A stretch of DNA of 58,220 nt from Sphingobacteriales bacterium (GTDB lineage: Bacteria > Bacteroidota > Bacteroidia > Chitinophagales > Chitinophagaceae): assembly GCA_016200915.1 (NCBI GenBank), contig JACQDV010000085.1, forward strand, positions 1 to 58,220. The letters run 5' to 3'. Positions within the stretch are counted from its first letter, which is position 1, and each line of letters opens with the position of its first letter. This document shows, in pieces, positions 39,142 through 48,443 of this stretch. Position numbers and translations under genes: made by a program. The notes below the pieces were generated by a model that worked only from the letters and a program-made list of their open reading frames with translations, was not told the DNA's origin and made no database searches.

Positions 39142-39582
39142 ATGGAAAAGATTGAAAATGTTTATGATAAATTAAAAGTCGAATACTCCGATTTAATTTA
39201 TCAAACTGAATATCGGAACCCCAACTATGAAGAAATACATTTTAATCAATTTTTAGAAAAGAAATTTAAAAAAACAGAACTGTTTCATCAATATCCCAGT
39301 ATTAAAGCCAAAATTGATATGGAATTAAAAAGAATCTATGGTGAAAGGTTTGATAAGTATAAGATTTTCCCAGAAAGAGGACAAATTGCAAACGTCTTAT
39401 TTGTCAATTTAAAATATTATCAGTCATGTGTTGGAATTAATGGTTCAAACTCTAGTATAAGCTTGCCAGTTTTTGTTCTAAAATACAAAAAAGAAACAAT
39501 CTTATATGATGGATATCATAGGGCGTTACAAAAAATGGTGAATGATGAATTAGGAATTGATGCATTCATTTTATCAATTTAA
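39142..39582 (+). CDS. Small protein with a ParB/sulfiredoxin-like DGYHR motif
   Basis: A 146-residue protein in distinctly AT-rich DNA 60 bases after the efflux operon. The first half is charged and helical (MEKIENVYDKLKVEYSDLIY). The C-terminal third, LPVFVLKYKKETILYDGYHR followed by ALQKMVNDELGIDAFIL, recalls the beta-strand, DGxHR and helix of ParB/Srx-fold proteins. Other catalytic or DNA-binding parts of ParB are absent. The base composition suggests separate acquisition. The function is unknown and the fold assignment is an inference from one motif. Confidence 0.65.
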   Translation: MEKIENVYDKLKVEYSDLIYQTEYRNPNYEEIHFNQFLEKKFKKTELFHQYPSIKAKIDMELKRIYGERFDKYKIFPERGQIANVLFVNLKYYQSCVGINGSNSSISLPVFVLKYKKETILYDGYHRALQKMVNDELGIDAFILSI

Positions 39583-39721
39583 CTTAATGATTGAATCACA
39601 GAGATGCAGTTAATACAATTTTCTACTATACTGGCCGACGAATACACCCGCCATTAGCTTTAGTTCAGGAAGAAAAATAACGAAAAATCAACACAGCAGA
39701 AAGCTCTGAACGAAGGCTTGT

Positions 39722-41005
39722 TTATATATTGGTTAAACTTTCTTTTGTTGCCTGAATTGTTTTATCCAAATCTTCTTTCGTCAACGCATTATTAAGGAAC
39801 CAACTTTCAAAAGCAGATGGCGGTAAATAAACTCCCCTGTTCAGCATAGCATGAAAATATTTTTTGAATCGCTCATTATTAGCTGAAGCAGCAGATGCAA
39901 AATCAATAACAGGATGGTCGCTGAAATGAACGCTTATCATAGAACCTAATTGATTGATAACATAAGATTGACCCCATACTTTTAATACTTCATTCAATCC
40001 ATCTCTCAGGTAAATAGTTTTTTCTTCCAGTTCTTTATAGATGGATGGATTATTTTTTAATTCAGTCAGCATCGTATAACCGGCAATCATCGCAATGGGA
40101 TTACCACTTAATGTTCCCGCCTGATAGACATTGCCCAACGGAGCGATGTGCTGCATGATTTCTTTCTTTCCACCAAATGCACCAACCGGCATACCGCCAC
40201 CAATCACTTTACCATAAGTAACTAAATCTGCTTTAATACCTAAATGTTCCTGTGCACCACCGGGAGCTAAACGAAAACCAGTCATCACTTCATCAAAAAT
40301 GAAAATGATTCCTTCTTCATCGCACAATTTTCTTAATCCTTCATGAAAACCGGGTTGAGGTAAAATACAACCCATGTTACCTGCAACGGGCTCAACAATG
40401 ATAGCTGCAATTTCCCGTTTATGTTCAGCAGCTATTTTTTTAACTGCTTCCAAATCATTATAAGCAGCCGTCAATGTATCATTCGCTACACCGGCTGTAA
40501 CACCGGGGACTGTTTGTATGTTGAATGTTGCTACCCCACTTCCTGCCTTCACTAAAAATGAATCAGCATGACCGTGATAATGTCCTTCAAATTTTATAAT
40601 CTTATTTCTTCCGGTATAACCTCTTGCCAAACGAATAGCACTCATGCAGGCTTCTGTACCACTGCTCACCATTCTTATCAAATCAACATTCGGTACCATG
40701 CTGATGATAAGTTCGGCCATTTCAATTTCCAACTCAGTGGGTGCACCAAAAGAAGTAGATCCCAACGCTTTTTCCTGTATCGCTTTTACTACCGGTTCAT
40801 AAGCATGGCCCAAAATCATTGGCCCCCACGAAGCGATATAGTCGATGTACTGGTTACCATCTGCATCATACAAATAAGCGCCTTTTGCTTTTTGCATAAA
40901 CAATGGAGTACCACCTACACTTTTAAATGCCCTCACCGGTGAGTTTACTCCACCGGGGATGCTTTTTTGTGCTCTTTCAAAAAGTTGTTTGCTCTTTTCG
41001 TACAT
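39722..41005 (-). CDS. hemL: Glutamate-1-semialdehyde 2,1-aminomutase HemL
   Basis: A 427-residue fold-type I PLP enzyme converting glutamate-1-semialdehyde to 5-aminolevulinate, the second step of the C5 heme route. Visible landmarks are the N-terminal [12 protein letters not shown], the substrate-gating [16 protein letters not shown] near 121, [10 protein letters not shown] near 240 and the PLP lysine in [19 protein letters not shown] near 265. Length and motifs separate it from other class III aminotransferases. It is the last gene of the minus-strand heme run, separated from hemB by 164 bases that hold a repeat hairpin. Confidence 0.96.
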   Translation of the reverse strand: MYEKSKQLFERAQKSIPGGVNSPVRAFKSVGGTPLFMQKAKGAYLYDADGNQYIDYIASWGPMILGHAYEPVVKAIQEKALGSTSFGAPTELEIEMAELIISMVPNVDLIRMVSSGTEACMSAIRLARGYTGRNKIIKFEGHYHGHADSFLVKAGSGVATFNIQTVPGVTAGVANDTLTAAYNDLEAVKKIAAEHKREIAAIIVEPVAGNMGCILPQPGFHEGLRKLCDEEGIIFIFDEVMTGFRLAPGGAQEHLGIKADLVTYGKVIGGGMPVGAFGGKKEIMQHIAPLGNVYQAGTLSGNPIAMIAGYTMLTELKNNPSIYKELEEKTIYLRDGLNEVLKVWGQSYVINQLGSMISVHFSDHPVIDFASAASANNERFKKYFHAMLNRGVYLPPSAFESWFLNNALTKEDLDKTIQATKESLTNI

Positions 41006-41097
41006 GGAAAATTATTTTGTAATCAGCGTTTAATTCTTTGTTCAGCTTCGGTTGCGTCGCACAGTTGTACTGAACCCCTTTATGAAGCTTTTTATTA

Positions 41098-41167
41098 TCA
41101 CGCAAAGGCGCTATGAAGCAAAGGCGCAAAGTTTTTAGCGCCTTATTTACTTTGCGCCTTTGCGTGA
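41098..41167. repeat. Hairpin repeat GCGCCTTTGCGTGA between hemB and hemL
   Basis: Perfect 14-base arms TCACGCAAAGGCGC (41098-41111) and GCGCCTTTGCGTGA (41154-41167), with the word GCAAAGGCGCAAAG repeated inside and able to pair as well. It occupies most of the hemB-hemL gap. The preceding stretch (41041-41075) carries another repetitive-looking word, GGTTGCGTCGCACAGTTGTA. Confidence 0.85.
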
Positions 41168-41169
41168 AA

Positions 41170-42144
41170 CTAACCCAATAATCTTACTGCATCTTTTGCA
41201 AAATATGTAGCAATCAAATCTGCACCGGCTCTTTTAATAGAAGTCAGTACTTCCAGTATCGCTTTATCTTCATTGATCCATCCTTTAGCTGCTGCTGCTT
41301 TTATCATAGCATATTCGCCACTGATATTATAAGCACTTACGGGAACATTAACTGCATTCTTTACATCACGAATGATATCTAAATAAGAAAGTGCTGGTTT
41401 CACCATTACAATATCTGCGCCTTCTTCCACATCCATCAATGTTTCTTTTACTGCTTCAAGGCGATTGCTGTAATCCATCTGGTAAGTTTTCTTATCACCA
41501 AAACCGGGAGCACTATCCAATGCATCCCTGAATGGGCCATAAAAACAAGAAGCATATTTGGCACTATAACTCATGATACCCACATTGATGAAATTATTTT
41601 CTTCCAACCCTTTTCTTATCGCACCAATTCTTCCATCCATCATATCACTGGGAGCAACCATATCTGCACCGGCTTCAGCATGACTGATACTCATCTTCAC
41701 CAGTGCTTCTACTGTTTCATCATTTACAATCTGTCCATCTTTTACAATACCATCATGACCATACGATGAATAAGGATCTAATGCCACATCTGTCATTACA
41801 TATATTTCAGGAACAGCATCTTTAATAGCTTTAATGCTGCGTTGCATTAAACCGTTTTTATTCCATGCTTCTTTACCGGTATTATCTTTTAATTCATCTT
41901 TTGATTTTACAAAGAGTAACACACTCTTTAATCCCATACTCCACAACTCTTTTACTTCCTTCACTGTTATATCCAAGCTATTCCTGTAATAACCGGGCAT
42001 TGAAGCGATTTCTGTTTTTATGTTTTCTCCTTCATCAATGAACAAAGGAACGATAAAATCATTTGGAGTTAAATGAGTCTCACTCACTAAACTTCTGATT
42101 GCTTCGGACTTTCTTGTAATCCTGTTTCTTCGTTGTAAATACAT
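41170..42144 (-). CDS. hemB: Porphobilinogen synthase HemB
   Basis: A 324-residue TIM-barrel enzyme that condenses two 5-aminolevulinate molecules to porphobilinogen. The Schiff-base lysines are in YSAKYASCFYGPF (about 196) and MVKPALSYLDI (about 249). The metal-site segment reads DVALDPYSSYGHDG instead of the cysteine-rich zinc form, so a magnesium-type enzyme is expected. Normal length. It is encoded between hemF and hemL on the minus strand. Confidence 0.96.
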   Translation of the reverse strand: MYLQRRNRITRKSEAIRSLVSETHLTPNDFIVPLFIDEGENIKTEIASMPGYYRNSLDITVKEVKELWSMGLKSVLLFVKSKDELKDNTGKEAWNKNGLMQRSIKAIKDAVPEIYVMTDVALDPYSSYGHDGIVKDGQIVNDETVEALVKMSISHAEAGADMVAPSDMMDGRIGAIRKGLEENNFINVGIMSYSAKYASCFYGPFRDALDSAPGFGDKKTYQMDYSNRLEAVKETLMDVEEGADIVMVKPALSYLDIIRDVKNAVNVPVSAYNISGEYAMIKAAAAKGWINEDKAILEVLTSIKRAGADLIATYFAKDAVRLLG

Positions 42145-42163
42145 AGAATAAATTTTATTTGCT

Positions 42164-42200
42164 TAACCGCCGACAGGGTTTACAGCCGCTGTCGGGGTTT
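42164..42200. repeat. Hairpin CCGACAG/CTGTCGG between hemF and hemB
   Basis: Arms CCGACAG (42170-42176) and CTGTCGG (42189-42195), extended by partly complementary AACC/GGTT outer bases, lie in the 65-base gap between hemF and hemB. It may modulate the polycistronic RNA or be another repeat word. Confidence 0.55.
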
Positions 42201-42209
42201 TGGAATTTC

Positions 42210-43175
42210 TCAACAAGAATTGGAACGTTTAGCCCATGCATTCTTTTCTTCCTCTGTTATTTCATTAAGCCAATCCCTTGGATGCAGACACACTTCCTGT
42301 AATTTATATTCTTCACTGCCAAACTTTGGCTGATAGTTATATTCAAATCTTACTGTTGGCGGCAAACTCATCAATATACTTTCAATTCTGCCATTTGTTC
42401 TTAATCCAAACAAAGTACCACGGTCGTGTACTAAATTGAACTCAACATATCTTCCTCTTCTTATTTCCTGCCAGCATTTATTTTCTTCGGTGTAAGAAAT
42501 GTTCCTTCTTTTTTCAACGATAGGAATATAAGCGTCAATAAAAGCATTACCACAACGCTGACCAAAGTTCATCCAGAAATTGACATCCTGTTTTTCATTT
42601 GGCCGCTGATAATCATAAAAGATTCCACCAACCCCTCTTCTTTCTTTATTGCGATGCCAGTTTACAAAATAGTTATCGCATTCCTCTTTGAACTTAGGAT
42701 AGAAAGAACTGTCAAACGTATCACAGGCATCTTTATAGGTCTGATGAAAATATTTAGCATCTTCTTCAAATAAATAATAGGGAGTTAAATCAGTACCACC
42801 ACCAAACCATCTGTCAATCACCTCATCATTTTCATTATACAATTCAAACATGCGGTAATTACAATGCACTGTTGGTACAAAGGGATTAATTGGGTGAATC
42901 ACTAAACTCAATCCGCAGGCAAACCATTTGGCGCCATTAATCTTTAACTGCGTCTTCATCGCATCTGTGACATCACCATAAACAACAGACGTATTTACGC
43001 CACCTTTTTCAAATACATTTCCATTGGCAATCACTCTCGTTTTGCCACCACCACCTTCTGCTCTCTCCCATTTATCTTCAAAAAAGGTTGCCTTGCCATC
43101 AACAGCTTCCAGTGCAGCACAAATTTTGTCCTGCAACTGATGTATGAATGCTATCCAGTTTTCTTTTACACTCAC
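42210..43175 (-). CDS. hemF: Oxygen-dependent coproporphyrinogen III oxidase HemF
   Basis: A 321-residue cofactor-independent oxidase that decarboxylates coproporphyrinogen III to protoporphyrinogen IX with O2. Landmarks are EDKWERAEGGGGKTRVI near 32, VHCNYRMFE near 103, WFGGGTDLTPYY near 123, RRGVGGIFYDY near 178 and GRYVEFNLVHDRGTLFGL near 246, together covering the whole family length. A second, oxygen-independent enzyme for the same step is encoded at 49056, so heme can be made with or without oxygen. It starts 7 bases after hemE. Confidence 0.96.
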   Translation of the reverse strand: MSVKENWIAFIHQLQDKICAALEAVDGKATFFEDKWERAEGGGGKTRVIANGNVFEKGGVNTSVVYGDVTDAMKTQLKINGAKWFACGLSLVIHPINPFVPTVHCNYRMFELYNENDEVIDRWFGGGTDLTPYYLFEEDAKYFHQTYKDACDTFDSSFYPKFKEECDNYFVNWHRNKERRGVGGIFYDYQRPNEKQDVNFWMNFGQRCGNAFIDAYIPIVEKRRNISYTEENKCWQEIRRGRYVEFNLVHDRGTLFGLRTNGRIESILMSLPPTVRFEYNYQPKFGSEEYKLQEVCLHPRDWLNEITEEEKNAWAKRSNSC

Positions 43176-43182
43176 AGAATTA

Positions 43183-44211
43183 TCAATTAGTCCCGTATTC
43201 TTTCACCGCCTCCACAAATGCTTTGGCATGATCAACAGGTACATTAGGTGTAATACCATGACCGAGATTGGCAATGTATCGCTGAGTGCCAAAGGCATCA
43301 ATCATCTCTTTTACTGATTTCTTTATCTCAGGTATCGGTGCTAATAATTTTGCCGGGTCAAAGTTACCCTGAATCGTTATTTTATTTTGCGTTAACTCTC
43401 TTGCAAATTGTGGTGTAATACACCAATCGATTCCTACTCCAGATGCTGCACTCTCACTGATATCTTTTAATGCATACCAACTTCCCTTTGGAAATAATAT
43501 TACAGGCCCATCATCTTTCAATGAATTGGCTATTTGAAATAAATAGGGCTGAGCAAAAGTTTTAAAATCAGCCGGACTTAATGAACCTGCCCAGCTATCA
43601 AACACCTGCACCGTATCAGCACCAGCTTTTACCTGTGCTTTTAAATAATCAATAGTGATATCAGTTATCTTTTGCAATAATTGTTGTGCTAATACAGGTT
43701 GTGTGTATGCAAACTGTTTTGCCTTGTCCCATGTTTTACTTCCTTTTCCTTCCACCATATAACAAAGAATGGTCCATGGTGCTCCTGCAAAACCAATCAA
43801 TGGCACACGACCATTCAATTCTTTTTTAGTAAGCGATAAAGCATCACATACATATTTTAAACTTTCTTCAGCACCAGTTGTAATTAGTGCATCAATATCA
43901 TTTTGTGTTTTGATTGTTTTGGGCAACAATGGTCCTTTACCTTCTTCCATTAATACTTCTATACCCATTGCTTGTGGTATTACTAATATATCACTGAATA
44001 TAATCGCAGCATCCACTCCCACCTGGTCAACAGGTTGTAAAGTAATTTCTGTTGCTAATTCAGGTGTTTGACAACGGGTGAAGAAATCATATTTCTCCCG
44101 CAACTTGATATAGTCCGGCAAATATCTTCCTGCCTGGCGCATCATCCATACCGGTGGTCGTTCTACTTTTTCTCCTCTGAGGGCTTTTAATAATAAGTCG
44201 TTCTTAAGCAT
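43183..44211 (-). CDS. hemE: Uroporphyrinogen decarboxylase HemE
   Basis: A 342-residue TIM-barrel enzyme that removes four acetate carboxyls from uroporphyrinogen III. The signature [15 protein letters not shown] is near residue 18, [12 protein letters not shown] near 73, GFAGAPWTI near 139, and [11 protein letters not shown] close to the C-terminus. All the conserved blocks are present at the usual length. The gene follows hemD after a 74-base gap occupied by a repeat element homologous to that between mreB and mreC. Confidence 0.97.
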   Translation of the reverse strand: MLKNDLLLKALRGEKVERPPVWMMRQAGRYLPDYIKLREKYDFFTRCQTPELATEITLQPVDQVGVDAAIIFSDILVIPQAMGIEVLMEEGKGPLLPKTIKTQNDIDALITTGAEESLKYVCDALSLTKKELNGRVPLIGFAGAPWTILCYMVEGKGSKTWDKAKQFAYTQPVLAQQLLQKITDITIDYLKAQVKAGADTVQVFDSWAGSLSPADFKTFAQPYLFQIANSLKDDGPVILFPKGSWYALKDISESAASGVGIDWCITPQFARELTQNKITIQGNFDPAKLLAPIPEIKKSVKEMIDAFGTQRYIANLGHGITPNVPVDHAKAFVEAVKEYGTN

Positions 44212-44214
44212 AAT

Positions 44215-44294
44215 TTTTTATGTCTGATGTAGGATGGCTGATTTATGATTTGTTTTATACTGATGTTCGATTTCTAAATCCGACATCAGACATC
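44215..44294 (-). repeat. Repeat element between hemD and hemE (copy 2)
   Basis: In the transcribed sense it opens with GATGTCTGATGTCGGAT and later has ATCATAAATCAGCCATC, then TACATCAGACATAA just before the hemE start. Both long words are identical to copy 1 (1510-1603). The first word supplies the final codons and stop of hemD (Asp-Val-TGA). Confidence 0.8.
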
Positions 44295-44993
44295 TCCAAA
44301 ATATTCCATCATCTTCTGAAACAGGCTGTCTTTTCCCGGTTCATCGCTGATAATGATTTTATTGTCACCGTATTTTTTTAAAGCATTCGCTGTAGTGTTG
44401 CCGATGGCAAACAAAACAGTTGCTTCCTTTACTTTGTTGTTACTGAAAAAACTTTCTACTGCACTCGGACTAAAAAACAAAATACCATGATACTGTTTGT
44501 TTAGTTTATGTGGCACTGCAACGGTTTCATACACTACTATTTCATTTACATCAATATCATTGTTTCTTAAGATATCTGGTAACTCATCTCTACGCTGGTC
44601 GCCACAAAAGAAAATCACTTCATTATCGTATCCTTCCTCTACAATTAATTCCGCTAATTCAGCAGCAGAGTTAGCGGTACCGGCTATTGATTGTTCGCCA
44701 AAATATTTTTTAGCTAGTTTCTGTGTGGTGTTGCCAATGCTGTAGATTCTCCAGTCGGGTTGTTGTTCCTGTAATTCATCCGCTACAACTTCTACCGCAT
44801 TCATGCTGGTAAATACCACCGCTGCTGAATGCAGCAATGCATTTTCAATTTCCTGCTGTACTTCTTTAGTATGAATAGCTTCTGTTTCGATAAATGACAA
44901 TACATCGGTTTCAATATTCAACTCTTTCGCTTCTTCAATCAGCGATTCATCTATTGGCCGTGTGGATAATATGGAAACTTTATTTGGCTGCAT
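44286..44993 (-). CDS. hemD: Uroporphyrinogen-III synthase HemD
   Basis: A 235-residue protein placed between hemC and hemE, overlapping hemC by 14 bases. It has the two-domain Rossmann-like layout of HemD: an N-terminal VSILSTRPIDESLIEEAKEL, AAVVFTSMNAVEVVADEL near 70, and FFSPSAVESFF near 160. HemD closes and isomerises hydroxymethylbilane to uroporphyrinogen III. The family diverges fast in sequence, so gene order adds much to this call. The last two residues and the stop are encoded by a repeat word, so the end may have been remodelled. Confidence 0.92.
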   Translation of the reverse strand: MQPNKVSILSTRPIDESLIEEAKELNIETDVLSFIETEAIHTKEVQQEIENALLHSAAVVFTSMNAVEVVADELQEQQPDWRIYSIGNTTQKLAKKYFGEQSIAGTANSAAELAELIVEEGYDNEVIFFCGDQRRDELPDILRNNDIDVNEIVVYETVAVPHKLNKQYHGILFFSPSAVESFFSNNKVKEATVLFAIGNTTANALKKYGDNKIIISDEPGKDSLFQKMMEYFGDV

Positions 44994-45903
44994 TGCGAAT
45001 ACTATCGGCTATTTCCCTTCCACCATTATTTAATAATTCACTGGCTGCTTTTATTCCTAATTCCCCAGCCTGAAGGCTGGAGCAAGTCAATTCAACTTCA
45101 ACTTTATCTTTCCCATCAAGTGATAAAATATTTCCCTTGAAATGAACAATATCATTATTGATTTCCGCCAATGCACTTATGGGAGTTGAACAACCGCCTA
45201 ATAATGTTCTCAAAAAATCTCTTTCAATTTTTGTGCATAGTGCTGTATCTGCATCATTAAAATGGCTGCAGGCAGTTAGACTATGTTCATCTTCTTCCTT
45301 GCACACCACCATAATTGCTCCCTGTGCCGGTGCAGGCAACATCCAATCCAACTCAATACTATTTTCAGGACGAAGGTTGATTCTTTCCAAACCAGCCGCA
45401 GCAAAAATGGCTCCGTTCCAGTTACTCTCTTCCACTTTTCTCAACCTTGTATTTACATTCCCTCTTAAATTTTCAACAGTATGATTAGGATAACGGTTTA
45501 ACCACTGTGCTTTTCTACGAATGCTACTCGTTGCAATTAATCCTGTTGAACTAAAATCACCCAAAAAAGAAATATCATTTTTATAAACAAACAAATCTTT
45601 ATACGATGCTCTTTTTAAAATAGCAGATTGCACAATTCCCTTAGCCAACTGCGTAGGCACATCTTTCATCGAGTGCACTACAATATCAATCTTATCATTC
45701 AGCAAAGCAATATCGAGACTTCTTGTAAACACACCCTGCACACCCATTTCATACAATGGTGTTTTTAAATCAATATCTCCTTCGCTTTTAATATAAACGG
45801 GTTCTGATTGATAACCATGTTGTGCCAATAATTCTTTTACCTGCGTAGCCTGCCACACAGCCAGTTGACTTTCCCTGGTTCCAATCCGTATTATTTTCTT
45901 CAT
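44980..45903 (-). CDS. hemC: Porphobilinogen deaminase (hydroxymethylbilane synthase) HemC
   Basis: A 307-residue enzyme that polymerises four porphobilinogens on a covalent dipyrromethane cofactor. The start RIGTRESQLAVWQA, VVHSMKDVP near 76, ATSSIRRKAQWLNRYP near 125 and the cofactor cysteine in LLGGCSTPISAL near 237 are all present. A 16-base palindrome in the C-terminal domain (45065-45080) encodes residues about 275-280 and looks like a repeat word, without obvious length change. It follows hemA by 3 bases and overlaps hemD. Confidence 0.96.
   Translation of the reverse strand: MKKIIRIGTRESQLAVWQATQVKELLAQHGYQSEPVYIKSEGDIDLKTPLYEMGVQGVFTRSLDIALLNDKIDIVVHSMKDVPTQLAKGIVQSAILKRASYKDLFVYKNDISFLGDFSSTGLIATSSIRRKAQWLNRYPNHTVENLRGNVNTRLRKVEESNWNGAIFAAAGLERINLRPENSIELDWMLPAPAQGAIMVVCKEEDEHSLTACSHFNDADTALCTKIERDFLRTLLGGCSTPISALAEINNDIVHFKGNILSLDGKDKVEVELTCSSLQAGELGIKAASELLNNGGREIADSIRNAAK
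45065..45080 (-). repeat. Palindromic word CCAGCCTGAAGGCTGG within hemC
   Basis: Arms CCAGCC/GGCTGG around TGAA; with flanking GGAGC/CCCC it resembles an intergenic hairpin word I recall from other Bacteroidota. It encodes part of CSSLQAGELG in a variable region of HemC. Confidence 0.45.
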
Positions 45904-45906
45904 GAA

Positions 45907-47142
45907 TTAAATAGTTCCCGTGGCAATGTACTCATTAATGGCTTCAATATAATAGCAGCCCTGCTGATTTTGTTCCCGCATTTTCACTGCCATGCCATTA
46001 ATAACTTTTTGAATTTTTATTGTATCTTTTTCAACGGGATTAGAAGTGTTCCTGGAAGAATAACTGATGTATAAATTGCAGTTATGAATTTGTTCGAGTT
46101 TTGTTTTCACTGCTTTCAGTACCGGAACATGACGGCGCATCTCATGCCAGTCCACAAATTCATCCATGTGTTTTGCAATGATAGCTTTTGCTTTTGGCAC
46201 TTCAGCCTGGCGTTTCAGCAGTGTTTCATCTTTTATTTTTGAAAGATCATCCACATTCACCAGTGTTACATTGGGTAACAGTTGCGCTGCTATTTCTACA
46301 TTATGCGGAATAGATAAATCAATAATGAGTTTGTTACCGGTATTGGCTACCTGTGATTGCAAAATCACCGGCTCGTTGGCATTGGTAGCTACTAAAATAA
46401 TATCTGATTGCTGTATTTGGTCAGTGAGTGACTCTGTTGATGCAGATTGTAAACCTAATTCTTCGGCCAGCGAAGCGGCTTTTTCATCGGTACGGTTAAC
46501 AAGCGTAATATTTTTTGTACCGAGATAATCAACCAAATTTTTACAAGTATTGCGACCAATCTTTCCTGTACCTACCAGCAATATTTTTTTATCACTGATG
46601 TTACTGATATTTTCTTTGATGTATTGAACGGCTGCAAAAGAAACAGAAACAGTGCCACCACTTAATTCAGTCGTAGTTTTAATTTCTTTGGATGATTGCA
46701 GTACATCGTTGATCATTCTTTCAAGGTAAGCACCAATGCAATTGTTTTCTTTAGAGAGTTTTACGGCCTGTTTTATCTGGCCTAAAATTTCATAGTCACC
46801 TAATATCTGCGAATCCAATCCTGCTGCTACATTGAATAAATGTTCAATTGCTTCTTTGCCCTGTTTAATGTACGCCATTTCCAAAAAAGATTCTAATGAA
46901 CCATCGGTTTGACTACACACTAATTCGCAAAGTATCTGTGCATTTTCAGCAAACCCATAAATCTCGGTGCGGTTACAAGTAGATAAAACAAAAAGTTCTT
47001 TTACATTTAAAACGGGAGCATGAGATAAGATAGTATTGTATTGTTCAGCATTGATGGCATATAAACCTCTTACAGCCGCATCGCTTTTTTTGTAGTTGAT
47101 ACCGGCGATAAAAAAGTTTGATATGTCTCTTTGTCTGTGCAT
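45907..47142 (-). CDS. hemA: Glutamyl-tRNA reductase HemA
   Basis: A protein of 411 residues from the ATG at 47142, preferred over an upstream TTG. It reduces glutamyl-tRNA to glutamate-1-semialdehyde, the committed step of the C5 pathway. The catalytic cysteine lies in VLSTCNRTEIYG, with the tRNA-recognition helices following. The NADPH domain has LLVGTGKIGRNTCKNL near 180, and the C-terminal dimerisation helix (VPVLKAVKTKLEQI) is complete. It heads the minus-strand heme run hemA-C-D-E-F-B-L and is divergent from hemH. Confidence 0.95.
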   Translation of the reverse strand: MHRQRDISNFFIAGINYKKSDAAVRGLYAINAEQYNTILSHAPVLNVKELFVLSTCNRTEIYGFAENAQILCELVCSQTDGSLESFLEMAYIKQGKEAIEHLFNVAAGLDSQILGDYEILGQIKQAVKLSKENNCIGAYLERMINDVLQSSKEIKTTTELSGGTVSVSFAAVQYIKENISNISDKKILLVGTGKIGRNTCKNLVDYLGTKNITLVNRTDEKAASLAEELGLQSASTESLTDQIQQSDIILVATNANEPVILQSQVANTGNKLIIDLSIPHNVEIAAQLLPNVTLVNVDDLSKIKDETLLKRQAEVPKAKAIIAKHMDEFVDWHEMRRHVPVLKAVKTKLEQIHNCNLYISYSSRNTSNPVEKDTIKIQKVINGMAVKMREQNQQGCYYIEAINEYIATGTI

Positions 47143-47370
47143 TGCGCTTTTAAAACAATAACTATGCAAAAATAGTTTCAGGCTCTAAGTTGAGCTAATT
47201 TTACTGTCATTGCAATGTCATTTGTACTGAATGATTCTTATCAATCAACGAAGTGAGGAAAATCACGAATGAACCGGGAAACTAACCGATATTAGTTGTG
47301 GTATTTTTTTAAAAGGTTATTTGTGACATTTACGTGACGAATAATGAACGATTTTACGAATAGAGGGTTA

Positions 47371-47378
47371 TAGTTTTG
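47371..47378 (+). promoter_or_regulatory. Candidate -7 box of hemH
   Basis: TAGTTTTG matches TAnnTTTG exactly and ends 14 bases before the hemH ATG at 47393. The -33 element is not obvious (a TTTTAC lies about 19 bases upstream). A leader of about 8 bases would result. Confidence 0.4.
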
Positions 47379-47392
47379 CAAACATTTCAATT

Positions 47393-48439
47393 ATGGCTAA
47401 TAAGAAGGGAATTATATTGATGAATCTTGGCTCACCCGATTCAACGAAAGTAAAAGATGTGCGTCGTTACCTCAATGAATTTTTAATGGATGAAAGGGTG
47501 ATTGACATTTCTTACCTCGGCAGGTTATTACTGGTGAAGGGAATCATTGTTCCTTTCAGGGCGCCTAAAAGTGCACATGCTTACAGCACTATCTGGTGGA
47601 AAGAAGGTTCTCCATTAATCGAACTCACCAAACAATTGCAAAAAGCAGTACAGCAACAGGTGGATGCACCTGTTACCATTGCCATGCGATATGGTAATCC
47701 CACTCCAAAAGTTGCCTATGAAGAATTGTTAAGCAAAGTAAATGACCTGGAAGAAGTGATATTATTTCCTTTATATCCGCATTATGCCATGAGCAGTTAT
47801 GAAACTGCTGTGGAGTATATGAAAGAAATACATGCGAAGGAAAAATATAATTTCAAACTCACTACCATCAAGCCTTACTATAATAACCCGGATTATATTA
47901 ATGCCATGGCAGAAAATATGAAGCCATTTTTGGAAAAAGAATATGATCATATTTTATTCAGCTATCATGGTGTACCGGGAAGACATATAAAGAAGAGTGA
48001 TATAACCGGGTGTCATTGTTTGCAAAAAGAAAATTGTTGCGATGTGGCTTCACCTGCACATGACTTTTGTTATCGTCATCAGTGTTTTACCACTACCAAA
48101 TTAGTAACAGAAAAATTAAATATTCCGGCAAATAAATTCAGTATCTCCTTTCAATCCCGGTTAGGAAAAGGCTGGTTAGAACCATTTACAGATATTCGGT
48201 TGGAGCAAATGCCCAAAGAAGGAATTAAAAAATTATTGATCATTTGCCCTGCATTTGTAAGTGATTGTTTGGAAACATTAGAAGAGATTGCTGAGAGAGG
48301 AAAAGAAACATTCATTGAAGCAGGCGGGGAAGAATATACGATGATCCCCTGTTTGAATGTACATCCTTTATGGGTTTCTGCCATAAGTAAATGGTTGAAA
48401 GAATATGCTGATGGAAATAAAGAAATGATATTAGCTTAG
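47393..48439 (+). CDS. hemH: Ferrochelatase HemH
   Basis: A 348-residue chelatase that inserts ferrous iron into protoporphyrin IX. The N-terminal GIILMNLGSPDS, the active-site His in LFSYHGVPGRHIK (about 187-199), SISFQSRLGKGWLEPFT near 245 and CPAFVSDCLETLEEI near 285 define the family. An insert after the active-site His, about residues 205-228, contains six cysteines (GCHCLQKENCC ... DFCYRHQC) and may bind a metal or cluster. It is transcribed away from hemA and followed 4 bases later by hemJ. Confidence 0.96.
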   Translation: MANKKGIILMNLGSPDSTKVKDVRRYLNEFLMDERVIDISYLGRLLLVKGIIVPFRAPKSAHAYSTIWWKEGSPLIELTKQLQKAVQQQVDAPVTIAMRYGNPTPKVAYEELLSKVNDLEEVILFPLYPHYAMSSYETAVEYMKEIHAKEKYNFKLTTIKPYYNNPDYINAMAENMKPFLEKEYDHILFSYHGVPGRHIKKSDITGCHCLQKENCCDVASPAHDFCYRHQCFTTTKLVTEKLNIPANKFSISFQSRLGKGWLEPFTDIRLEQMPKEGIKKLLIICPAFVSDCLETLEEIAERGKETFIEAGGEEYTMIPCLNVHPLWVSAISKWLKEYADGNKEMILA

Positions 48440-48443
48440 CATC

